A program made the position numbers and the translations under genes. From Rhizobacter sp. (GTDB lineage Bacteria; Pseudomonadota; Gammaproteobacteria; Burkholderiales; Burkholderiaceae_C), in the NCBI GenBank assembly GCA_025361845.1, contig JANYJL010000138.1, forward strand, positions 1 to 34,941: a stretch of DNA of 34,941 nucleotides. The letters are read 5' to 3'. The notes under the pieces are model-generated. The model had not been told where the DNA came from. It worked only from the letters and a program-made list of their open reading frames with translations, and did no database searches. This document shows positions 16,230-22,579 of this stretch, one piece after another; the first letter of the stretch is position 1; every line of letters starts with the position of its first letter.

Positions 16230-17084
16230 ATGTTCCGATACACCGCTGAAATCCTGCCTTACCACGACCACCCGCTCGAAGCCTCGCTCGCCGAAATTGC
16301 CAAGCTGGGCTTCAGTGAAGTGAACCTATGGACGAGCTCCGCGCCGCTGGCTCATCACGTGAACCCGGGCGACGACGTCGGCGCCATTCGCGCGTTGCTC
16401 GAGAAGTACCGCATAAAGCCCTGCGGCCTGACGATGTACGGCAAGACCCAGGCCGAGATGCTGGAGCGCATCGACTTTGCTTCCGACCTCGGCATCGACA
16501 CCGTGATCTTCGACTGCGAGGCCAACTACGTCGACTTCGTTGGCAAGTTCCTGCCGCCGCTGGTCGAACGCGGCGAACGGCGTGGTGTGCGCATCGCCGT
16601 CGAGAACCACCTGACCGTGCCGTTTTCGCCCGACTTTGAGTCTGGCGGCAACGAAGAAAGACGGTGGGACGAAGGCGTCGACAGCCTGGCCCAGATCAAA
16701 CGCCTGGTAAAGGATATCGACCACCCGAACCTCGGCGTTTGCCTGGCGCCGCCGCACCTGTGGGTGATGGGTGAAACCATCAGCGAAGCCATCACCTTCC
16801 TAGCGGAGCGAAAGCGCCTGTTCTACTACTACATCTGGGATATCGACCGTGCCTACCGTCACGGCATCGATGGCCTGAACTTCGGCCCGGGCGAAAAGCA
16901 GTTGCCGCGGTTGGACGGCACGCTCGACCACGCCGTGCCGCTGGCCACGCTCAAGCGCGTGGGCTACACCGGCGCGGCCAGCGTCAAGTGCCATGGCACG
17001 CATGGCTGGTCGCTCGATTACATCAGCGCCCAGTTGAAGGCGTCCGACGCCTACATCCGCGACTGCCTGCGGCGCATTGGCTGA
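16230..17084 (+). CDS. Sugar phosphate isomerase/epimerase family TIM barrel (copy 3)
   Basis: A 284-residue TIM-barrel protein, last gene of the cluster. Recognisable parts are KLGFSEVNLWTSSAPLAHHV, GIDTVIFDCEANYV, RIAVENHLTVPFSPDFESGG (metal-site Glu), LGVCLAPPHLWVMGETIS (where the usual D-x-x-H is replaced by APPHLW), and ASVKCHGTHGW near the end. The missing Asp and the final KCHG in place of a Glu suggest an altered metal site, so the activity may differ from the other two copies. I chose ATG at 16230 (TTGGAG 8 nt upstream) over an in-frame start at 16191. No terminator follows directly. Confidence 0.7.
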   Translation: MFRYTAEILPYHDHPLEASLAEIAKLGFSEVNLWTSSAPLAHHVNPGDDVGAIRALLEKYRIKPCGLTMYGKTQAEMLERIDFASDLGIDTVIFDCEANYVDFVGKFLPPLVERGERRGVRIAVENHLTVPFSPDFESGGNEERRWDEGVDSLAQIKRLVKDIDHPNLGVCLAPPHLWVMGETISEAITFLAERKRLFYYYIWDIDRAYRHGIDGLNFGPGEKQLPRLDGTLDHAVPLATLKRVGYTGAASVKCHGTHGWSLDYISAQLKASDAYIRDCLRRIG

Positions 17085-17230
17085 CCGTATGCAGGCCGTC
17101 CCGAGGGTGCAAGTGAGGCCTTCTGATCCCCTGAATTGGGAGCATGGATTGGCCAATCAAAAGGCAGTCAACCCACGAACGAGCCCCGCCGCCTTTGGCG
17201 AGCCAGGCTCAAGCTCTCAGGGGCAACGTC

Positions 17231-17254
17231 AAAAACGAGCCCGCTTCGCGGGTT
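17231..17254 (-). terminator. Rho-independent terminator, minus strand
   Basis: Read on the minus strand, AACCCGC-GAA-GCGGG-CTCG-TTTTT gives a G+C-rich stem with a three-base loop and a five-T run. The stem arms are 17240-17244 and 17248-17252 and the T-run is 17231-17235. The nearest minus-strand genes upstream are hipBA, whose last codon is about 550 bp away, so it may end their transcript or belong to a lost gene. Confidence 0.6.
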
Positions 17255-17384
17255 GCGGCCGAGATGCAATTGCGGCTTTGATGCCAAGAGCCCGTACGAT
17301 CGGGCGTTTGCTCCGGTCGAATCCGGCCTACTAACGACCACCCATTGCCACGCCAAACGAACGCTGATTGAATTTTATGCCGAT

Positions 17385-17402
17385 GACGCGTACGTACGCG
17401 TC
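17385..17402. repeat. 18-bp perfect palindrome
   Basis: GACGCGTACGTACGCGTC is identical to its reverse complement over all 18 bases. It has no T-tract and no loop, so a DNA-binding dimer or recombinase site fits better than an RNA hairpin. No adjacent gene explains it. Confidence 0.6.
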
Positions 17403-17520
17403 CGGGAACAGTCATGTGAGCAAAGGACTCTCTGATACACGTCTGAATGGAGTAACTCCAGCAGTAACTTGTCCTGCCGGATGCGCCGATTCCGAGCATT
17501 GAAGCGCCTGTCAGTCCATC

Positions 17521-17543
17521 TTTCGATAGAGCCCCAGCCACCA
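17521..17543 (+). other. tRNA-3'-end-like sequence, possible attachment-site scar
   Basis: The stretch TTTCGATAGAGCCCCAGCCACCA ends like a tRNA (T-loop-like TTCGATA, acceptor-like GCCCCAGCC, then ACCA) and is followed within 8 nt by a terminator-like hairpin, as tRNA genes are. The matching 5' half (acceptor strand GGCTGGGG, D-arm, anticodon) is not found upstream, so this is not an intact tRNA gene. Integrative elements often leave such 3' fragments at their ends. The T-stem pairs poorly, so the resemblance could be chance. Confidence 0.3.
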
Positions 17544-17550
17544 GACAAAT

Positions 17551-17583
17551 CAAAGGGTTAGCTCGTTCGGGGCTGGCCCTTTG
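17551..17583 (+). terminator. Terminator-like hairpin
   Basis: CAAAGGG (17551-17557) pairs perfectly with CCCTTTG (17577-17583), and inside it AGC pairs with GCT. The downstream sequence TTCATTCTG is only moderately T-rich. Placed just after the tRNA-3'-like sequence, it resembles a tRNA-gene terminator, and could also stop read-through from the sugar operon. Confidence 0.5.
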
Positions 17584-17615
17584 TTCATTCTGTGTAGCCG
17601 TTTTGTAGCCGCCGA

Positions 17616-17795
17616 ATGCATCGAGCCGATTTGCCGCCCCCTGCAATGCCTCGGGGGCCGAGTGCGCGTACCTATCCTGCGCTCGCCTCCTTCAAGAAAC
17701 AGCTGCAAAACAGCGGCATAGAAGAGGACAACAGCTTGGCGTCTTTGCTCAGTAGCATGACGTCGGAGAGTCCGACCCCACGGGTCGACGATTGA
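17616..17795 (+). CDS. Unrecognised 59-residue ORF or gene remnant
   Basis: The frame starts MHRADLPPPAMPRGPSARTY and ends with a stretch of ordinary protein-like composition (SFKKQLQNSGIEEDNSLASL, ending PTPRVDD), unlike the Arg/Ala-rich chance frames around it. There is no clear ribosome site, and an in-frame TAG lies only 21 nt upstream. It may be the tail of a gene broken at the island boundary, or a small free-standing gene. It ends 13 bp before the end of the convergent hipA gene. No family recognised. Confidence 0.25.
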   Translation: MHRADLPPPAMPRGPSARTYPALASFKKQLQNSGIEEDNSLASLLSSMTSESPTPRVDD

Positions 17796-17807
17796 AAGGC
17801 AGCGACG

Positions 17808-19157
17808 TCACACCACCGATCGCAAGAATTGCTCAGCATGCCGACGCACGCCCTCGGCAACACGCGACCAGACGTTGGCCGGAAAGCCTACCGGCAAGCG
17901 ATGCTCCACAGCCTGCAGAGCATCATCGACCCGCTCGACCATGGCCGTCATTCGATCGAAGACACCCGGTCCGCACGAAGCAGCCAGTCGCTGCCAGTGC
18001 CTGAGCTGGATCTCGTTCAATCGGTAGTGCGCGTTCTGACCTCGCAGCGCCATGGCGAGCTTGGCACGCTGATACGGCAGCTGGTTCGGACCGCGCCCGA
18101 TGATCGGCCAGGCCGACAACACGTCGTACAGCGGCGCCAGATGGAACCGACCTCCACGCCGATGCTGGATCGAGAAGTTCTTCGCGTGCCCATCCGTCGC
18201 AGCCAGTAGCCAGAACGCCAGTTGAGCGAGCGCGAAGGTGGCGCGGTCGTGGTCCGCCTGTTCGCTGTTCGCGAGCACACCGAGGCAATCGCGCACCGAC
18301 GGTCCGCCTTCGCTTTCGTACTTCCGATCGGGCGCGATGCCGAGCGCCTGGCAGAAGTCCTCCTGCGGCAGTCGTGCAATCCATGAGCCCTCCGGCGGCT
18401 TGAAGCGCGCCTTCTGCTCGCCACCGTCTTGCACACCTTGCCAGCGACGGTCGAACCGCGTGACGACCAAAACCTTCGACTTGTCAAACGTAGCCATCTC
18501 CGACTCGGCCGTGGCGATGCCGAGTTCGTTCATCAGCTGGCCGCACAGCCATTCGTTCTCGACCGAGTCGGTCATGTCGGCGCGCATGTTGCCGACCAGG
18601 CCGAGGGGCAGCTTCAGGATGTGCGTGGTCGGCGTAGCACCCATCGGTCGGTACCACTTCCCGCCTATTCGCAGCAACGCGGTCTTCTCCTGCGCGCCGG
18701 CAATGGAGATGCGCAGGTCGTCCTCGTCCCGTTGTCCAAGCGGTGCGTCCGACGTCACCGATGCCAAGACCTTGGCGACATCCGCATCCGTCAAGCGCTC
18801 GGCGTCGACGCGATCCCAGCCATTCGGATCGACGCCGGGCGGCATCAGCTGAACCGCGCCGACGCAGTCCCGCCCGATGGCGGTCAGCAGGTCGAACGCG
18901 TCGTCCGAACGTGCATGGAATCGTCGACGAAGCCGACGCCGGATCTCGGCGCTGTCGGGCAGCAGATTGTCGAAGTAGTTCGTGACCGCGTTGCCACGAT
19001 GCTCGAGCCCTACGGTGAAGGGCAGCGACAGCGACAAAGCCCGGCCTTCGTCCGATCGCACCCAGGCCTCGTGATAGCGCAGCACCGGCGTGCCTGTGCG
19101 CAGCGTGGCCCACACGGCCACGGGCTGCCCGTTCATCCAGACGTGAAGGTCTGCCAT
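17808..19157 (-). CDS. hipA: HipA serine/threonine kinase toxin
   Basis: A 449-residue, full-length HipA. E. coli HipA phosphorylates glutamyl-tRNA synthetase, stops translation and causes persistence. Landmarks line up with it: RISIAGAQEKTALL, with Ser151 matching the auto-phosphorylated Ser150; PTTHILKLPLG; RFDRRW; RLPQEDFCQALG; KYESEGGPSV; the catalytic loop TDGHAKNFS with Asp322; and LYDVLSAWP with Asp345 as metal ligand. All key residues are present, so it is probably active. I chose ATG at 19157 (MADLHVWMNG), as the longer frame upstream overlaps the antitoxin gene and is not HipA-like. It starts 19 bp after hipB on the same strand. Self-contained toxin-antitoxin modules of this kind often sit at the edges of acquired DNA. 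Confidence 0.93.
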   Translation of the reverse strand: MADLHVWMNGQPVAVWATLRTGTPVLRYHEAWVRSDEGRALSLSLPFTVGLEHRGNAVTNYFDNLLPDSAEIRRRLRRRFHARSDDAFDLLTAIGRDCVGAVQLMPPGVDPNGWDRVDAERLTDADVAKVLASVTSDAPLGQRDEDDLRISIAGAQEKTALLRIGGKWYRPMGATPTTHILKLPLGLVGNMRADMTDSVENEWLCGQLMNELGIATAESEMATFDKSKVLVVTRFDRRWQGVQDGGEQKARFKPPEGSWIARLPQEDFCQALGIAPDRKYESEGGPSVRDCLGVLANSEQADHDRATFALAQLAFWLLAATDGHAKNFSIQHRRGGRFHLAPLYDVLSAWPIIGRGPNQLPYQRAKLAMALRGQNAHYRLNEIQLRHWQRLAASCGPGVFDRMTAMVERVDDALQAVEHRLPVGFPANVWSRVAEGVRRHAEQFLRSVV

Positions 19158-19176
19158 GCGGACGCAGTGAAGTCGA

Positions 19177-19494
19177 TCACCAGGGCTCGCCCAGCGGGCG
19201 CCGCCTTGTCGGAGCCGGCTTGGTTGATGCAGCGCCGGGCGCGTTCGCCGACGCATCGGCAACGCTCGGCCCATTCGGGCGCAGCACCATCTGCACGCCG
19301 AGCGCTCCCAACAAGGCCAGGAACTGCTCGACACTGACCGCGGTCGGATCGCGTTCGATGCGCGCGATGCGTGTCTGCCCGACGCCTAACACGGCGCCGA
19401 GCTGCACCTGGTTGAGCCCGCGCGACTTGCGCAACGATCGCAGGTGAGCAGAGAGTTGGCCGGAAGACTGAATGGGATAGTCCATGGAGTGCAT
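19177..19494 (-). CDS. hipB: HipB-type antitoxin, XRE-family HTH
   Basis: A 105-residue DNA-binding antitoxin. The Cro/C1-type helix-turn-helix covers about residues 14-70 (LRSLRKSRGLNQVQLGAVLG, then VGQTRIARIERDP). It is followed by a short beta segment (GVQMVLRPN) and a disordered Pro/Ala tail, as in HipB, which neutralises HipA and represses the pair. ATG at 19494 or 19485 may be used; neither has a clear ribosome site. Inverted repeats just upstream (19498-19513 and 19537-19546) are candidate auto-operators. Confidence 0.88.
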   Translation of the reverse strand: MHSMDYPIQSSGQLSAHLRSLRKSRGLNQVQLGAVLGVGQTRIARIERDPTAVSVEQFLALLGALGVQMVLRPNGPSVADASANAPGAASTKPAPTRRRPLGEPW

Positions 19495-19497
19495 CTT

Positions 19498-19552
19498 ATG
19501 CCTTATTCGGCATCATTGCAATAAATGTCTAGAAGAGCATATATGCAATATA
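19498..19552 (-). promoter_or_regulatory. hipBA promoter and operator-like repeats
   Basis: ATGCC-N6-GGCAT (19498-19513) and the perfect palindrome GCATATATGC (19537-19546) lie directly upstream of hipB in A+T-rich DNA. On the minus strand TTGCAT and TTTATT are spaced by 17 nt and could be -35 and -10 elements overlapping the second palindrome. HipB autorepression through these sites is inferred from the family. Confidence 0.45.
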
Positions 19553-19720
19553 TGACTCCTGAGCAATACCATTTGCCCGCTTCCGCCCACTGGATGTTTT
19601 GCCCGGCAATCAAGTGGCGCGGTACCGCCGGGTGCTCGCTTGCGGGGAAGGCCTCGGGACCGGGCAGCGAATAGGGCGCTCTGCCGCCCGCCTTGACCCC
19701 GCCCACCGCGGAAACGCCGA

Positions 19721-19749
19721 TTGTCAGATTCATCTGACACTCGTAGTAT
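19721..19749 (+). promoter_or_regulatory. crtI promoter with PpsR/CrtJ-type site
   Basis: TGTCAG-N6-CTGACA at 19722-19739 fits the PpsR/CrtJ consensus TGT-N12-ACA and is highly symmetric. It is embedded in a sigma-70-like promoter: TTGTCA (19721-19726), 17-nt spacer, TAGTAT (19744-19749). PpsR binding there would block polymerase under oxygen, as known for crt and bch promoters in purple bacteria. The predicted transcript start falls on or next to the crtI ATG. Confidence 0.7.
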
Positions 19750-19755
19750 GAGGAA

Positions 19756-21330
19756 ATGTTGACACTTTCCGGTGCACCCGTCGCGACGGTGGCGCCGCCT
19801 CACGCCACCCGACTGAACCCGCGGGCCGCCTGCCCGCATGCGGTGGTCATCGGCAGCGGCTTCGGCGGCCTGGCAGCGGCCGTTCGGCTGGGTGCACGAG
19901 GCTACCGCGTCACCGTGCTGGAAAAGCTCGACGCCCCGGGCGGCCGGGCCTACGTGTATCGGCAGGACGGGTTCACCTTCGATGCCGGGCCGACCGTCAT
20001 CACCGCGCCGTTTTTGCTCGAGGAGCTGTGGGATCTTTGCGGCAAACGCTTCACCGACGACATCGATCTGCGGCCCGTCTGGCCCTACTACCGCGTGCGT
20101 TTCGACAACGGCGAGGTGTTCGACTACAGCGGCGATGCGGGAGCGATGCGGGCCGAAGTGGCGCGCTTCTCACCCGCCGACGTCGCCGGCTACGAAGCCT
20201 TCCTGAAGGCCAGCGAGGCGATCTACAAGGTCGGTTTCGAACAGCTCGGCGACCTGCCCTTCGATTCCTGGACCGACATGGCGCGTGTGCTGCCCGCGCT
20301 GGTGAAGCTCGAGGGCTATCGCACCGTCTACTCGCTCGCGTGCAAGCATGTGCAAGACCCGCGGCTGCGCGTGGTGCTGACCTTCCAGTCCTTGCTGGTC
20401 GGCGGCAACCCCTTCGCCACCACGTCGGTCTATTGCCTCATCGCCTTCCTCGAGCGGCGCTGGGGTGTGCACTTCGCGATGGGCGGCACGGGCAGCCTGG
20501 TGAAGGGCATCGTCGGCTTGATCGAAGGGCAGGGCGGCAGCGTGCGCTGCAATCAAGCGGTCGCCGAGATCACGGTGAAGAACGGCGCGGCGAACGGCGT
20601 GCGTTTGCACTCGGGCGAAATCATCGCGGCCGACGTGGTGGTCTCGAACGCCGATTCGGCCTGGACCTACAAACACCTGCTCGCGCCCGAACATCGCAAG
20701 CGCTGGACCGACCGGCGCATCGAGAAGGCGCGCTATTCGATGAGCCTGTTCGTCTGGTACTTCGGCACCCGGCGTCAGTACGACGATGTGGCGCACCACA
20801 CCATCCTGCTCGGCCCGCGTTACCGCGAGCTGCTGACCGACATCTTCGACCGCAAGCTGCTCGCCGACGACTTCAGCCTCTACCTGCACCGACCGACGGC
20901 CACCGACCCGGCGCTCGCGCCGCCCGGTTGCGACACCTTCTACGTGCTCTCGCCGGTGCCGCACCTCGAAAGCGGTACCGATTGGCGCGCCACCGCCGAA
21001 CCCTATCGCCTGAAGCTGCAGCAGCGTCTGCAGGAGACGATTCTCCCCGGTCTCGCCGACGAGATCGTCACCTCGCACCTGCTCACGCCGCAGGACTTTC
21101 AGGATCGGTTGTCCTCGTTCCGCGGCGCTGCGTTCGGGCTCGAGCCAGTGCTCACTCAGAGCGCCTGGTTCCGCCCGCACAACCGCAGTGAAGAAGTCGA
21201 TCGTCTGTACCTCGTCGGGGCAGGCACCCACCCTGGCGCCGGTTTGCCCGGCGTCCTTTCCTCTGCCCGAGTTCTGGACACGGTCGTACCCCATGCTGAC
21301 ACGCTCATCACCCGCTCCGCTGCTGCTTGA
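19756..21330 (+). CDS. crtI: Phytoene desaturase
   Basis: A 524-residue FAD-dependent desaturase that converts phytoene stepwise to neurosporene and/or lycopene at the membrane. The N-terminal FAD-binding fold is VVIGSGFGGLAAAVRLGARG (about residues 30-49), followed by VLEKLDAPGGRAYVY and FDAGPTVITAP. The C-terminal signature is LYLVGAGTHPGAGLPGVLSS. The first 28 residues precede the usual family start. ATG at 19756 has GAGG only 2 nt upstream, and the promoter predicts a leaderless message, so a downstream GTG (19789) is possible. It begins the crtI-crtB operon and overlaps crtB by 38 bp. The number of desaturation steps, which decides between spheroidene and spirilloxanthin products, cannot be read here. 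Confidence 0.93.
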   Translation: MLTLSGAPVATVAPPHATRLNPRAACPHAVVIGSGFGGLAAAVRLGARGYRVTVLEKLDAPGGRAYVYRQDGFTFDAGPTVITAPFLLEELWDLCGKRFTDDIDLRPVWPYYRVRFDNGEVFDYSGDAGAMRAEVARFSPADVAGYEAFLKASEAIYKVGFEQLGDLPFDSWTDMARVLPALVKLEGYRTVYSLACKHVQDPRLRVVLTFQSLLVGGNPFATTSVYCLIAFLERRWGVHFAMGGTGSLVKGIVGLIEGQGGSVRCNQAVAEITVKNGAANGVRLHSGEIIAADVVVSNADSAWTYKHLLAPEHRKRWTDRRIEKARYSMSLFVWYFGTRRQYDDVAHHTILLGPRYRELLTDIFDRKLLADDFSLYLHRPTATDPALAPPGCDTFYVLSPVPHLESGTDWRATAEPYRLKLQQRLQETILPGLADEIVTSHLLTPQDFQDRLSSFRGAAFGLEPVLTQSAWFRPHNRSEEVDRLYLVGAGTHPGAGLPGVLSSARVLDTVVPHADTLITRSAAA

Positions 21331-22375
21331 GTCCGAATCTGCCGACCTCGCAGACTGCCGTGCGCAGCTGAGCAATGGCTCGCGCACCTTCCTCGCCGCC
21401 TCGCTGCTGCTGCCGCGCCGCGTGCGCGAGCCGGCCTGCGCGCTCTATGCCTTCTGCCGCGCGGCCGACGACGCGGTGGACGGCGCGGGCGCGCCGGGTG
21501 ATGCCGTCGAGCGCCTGCGTGATCGCCTCGCCCATGTCTACCAGGGCCGGCCGTTGCCGCTCGCCGCGGACCGCGCGCTTGCCCACGTGGTGGCTCGCTT
21601 CGCGATCCCGCGTGTGATCCCCGAAGCCCTGCTCGACGGCTTCGAGTGGGACGCGCAGGGCCGCATCTACGACAGCTTCGAGGAACTGCAGGCCTACGCC
21701 GCCCGCGTGGCCGGCACGGTGGGCGCGATGATGGCTCTGCTGATGGGAGTGCGCACGCCCGCCGGCCTGGCGCGCGCCTGCGATCTGGGCGTGGCGATGC
21801 AGCTCTCGAACATCGCGCGCGACGTGGGTGAGGACGCGCGCATGGGCCGCATCTACCTGCCGCGGCAGTGGCTGCGTGATGCCGGCATCGAGCCGCAGGC
21901 CTGGCTCGAACGACCGGTGTTCAACGCCTCGCTGGCCGCTGTCGTGCAGCGCTTGTTGCGCGAGGCCGACGCGCTGTATGCGCGTGTCGATGCGGGCGTG
22001 GCCGAGTTGCCGATGTCCTGCCGCGCCGGCATCAATGCCGCACGTTTTCTGTATGCCGACATCGGCCATGAAGTCGCCCGCCGCGGGCTCGATTCGGTGA
22101 CTCAGCGCGCGGTGGTTTCGCCCTCACGCAAGGCGCGTTTGCTGGCGCGTGCGCTGCTGCACATCAGCGCGGCGCCGAGTGGCCCGGCGGCACCGCCGCT
22201 CTCGGCCACACGCTTCCTGGTCGATGCGGTGACCGGCTCGCATCGCGCCCCGGTGCTCGTGGCGAGGAATGAACCCTCGTGGTGGGATATTCCCGGCCGC
22301 GCGGTCTGGGTGCTCGATCTGTTCGAGCGCCTGTCCGAGCGCGAGCAGACACGCCGCTCGGCACCGCTGTCCTGA
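21293..22375 (+). CDS. crtB: Phytoene synthase
   Basis: A 360-residue squalene/phytoene-synthase-family enzyme joining two GGPP molecules to phytoene. The Asp-rich motifs are present as RAADDAVDG (first DxxxD) and NIARDVGEDARMGRIYLP (second). YAARVAGTVGAMM and AMQLSNIARDVG are signature segments. ATG at 21293 lies inside the end of crtI, giving a 38-bp overlap and likely coupled translation; an upstream open stretch in the same frame is crtI shadow. It gets its substrate from CrtE, encoded at 25106. Confidence 0.93.
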   Translation: MLTRSSPAPLLLESESADLADCRAQLSNGSRTFLAASLLLPRRVREPACALYAFCRAADDAVDGAGAPGDAVERLRDRLAHVYQGRPLPLAADRALAHVVARFAIPRVIPEALLDGFEWDAQGRIYDSFEELQAYAARVAGTVGAMMALLMGVRTPAGLARACDLGVAMQLSNIARDVGEDARMGRIYLPRQWLRDAGIEPQAWLERPVFNASLAAVVQRLLREADALYARVDAGVAELPMSCRAGINAARFLYADIGHEVARRGLDSVTQRAVVSPSRKARLLARALLHISAAPSGPAAPPLSATRFLVDAVTGSHRAPVLVARNEPSWWDIPGRAVWVLDLFERLSEREQTRRSAPLS

Positions 22376-22390
22376 GCGCCGCGACGGGCG

Positions 22391-22579
22391 ATGTCGACAC
22401 CGATCGCGCTGGAGATCTTCCTCGGCTTCGGCGTGCCGATCGCCTGGGGGCTGTGGGAGCTGCGCTCGCTGCGGCGCGAGAAAGAAAAGGATCGCGCGAA
22501 GGCCGCAGCGGAAGCCGCTGCCGTCAGCCCCGCCGCGGCATCCGGAACGGCAGCAGCCTCTGAACCCAGGGCGCATTGA
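22391..22579 (+). CDS. Small single-span membrane protein between crtB and crtC
   Basis: A 62-residue ORF with one hydrophobic segment (IALEIFLGFGVPIAWGLWEL, about residues 5-24), a basic stretch (RREKEKDRAKAA) and an Ala/Ser/Pro-rich tail. The charge pattern predicts a single-pass inner-membrane protein with a cytoplasmic C-terminus. It starts 15 bp after crtB and is probably co-transcribed with crtIB. Its last 56 bp overlap the end of the convergent crtC gene. No function is known to me. Its place suggests a link to carotenoid enzymes or photosynthetic membranes, which is inference. Confidence 0.5.
   Translation: MSTPIALEIFLGFGVPIAWGLWELRSLRREKEKDRAKAAAEAAAVSPAAASGTAAASEPRAH

Larger units (their letters stand above)
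17085..17807. other. 723-bp boundary zone between sugar island and hipBA
   Basis: No large gene is supported here. It holds a perfect palindrome GATTGGCCAATC (17147-17158), a minus-strand intrinsic terminator (17231-17254), an 18-bp perfect palindrome (17385-17402), a tRNA-3'-end-like stretch (17521-17543), a terminator-like hairpin (17551-17583), a repeated TGTAGCCG (17593-17600 and 17605-17612) and a 59-residue ORF (17616-17795). It is less G+C-rich than the flanking genes. This mix is typical of an integration or deletion scar. Confidence 0.55.

Noticed and set aside
17461-17543. Intact tRNA gene
   Set aside because: Only the 3' part looks tRNA-like; no matching 5' acceptor strand, D-arm or anticodon arm is found upstream.
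19503-19733. Minus-strand 76-codon frame upstream of crtI as a crtA remnant
   Set aside because: The peptide shows no stretch I can match to spheroidene monooxygenase, and it overlaps the hipB promoter region.
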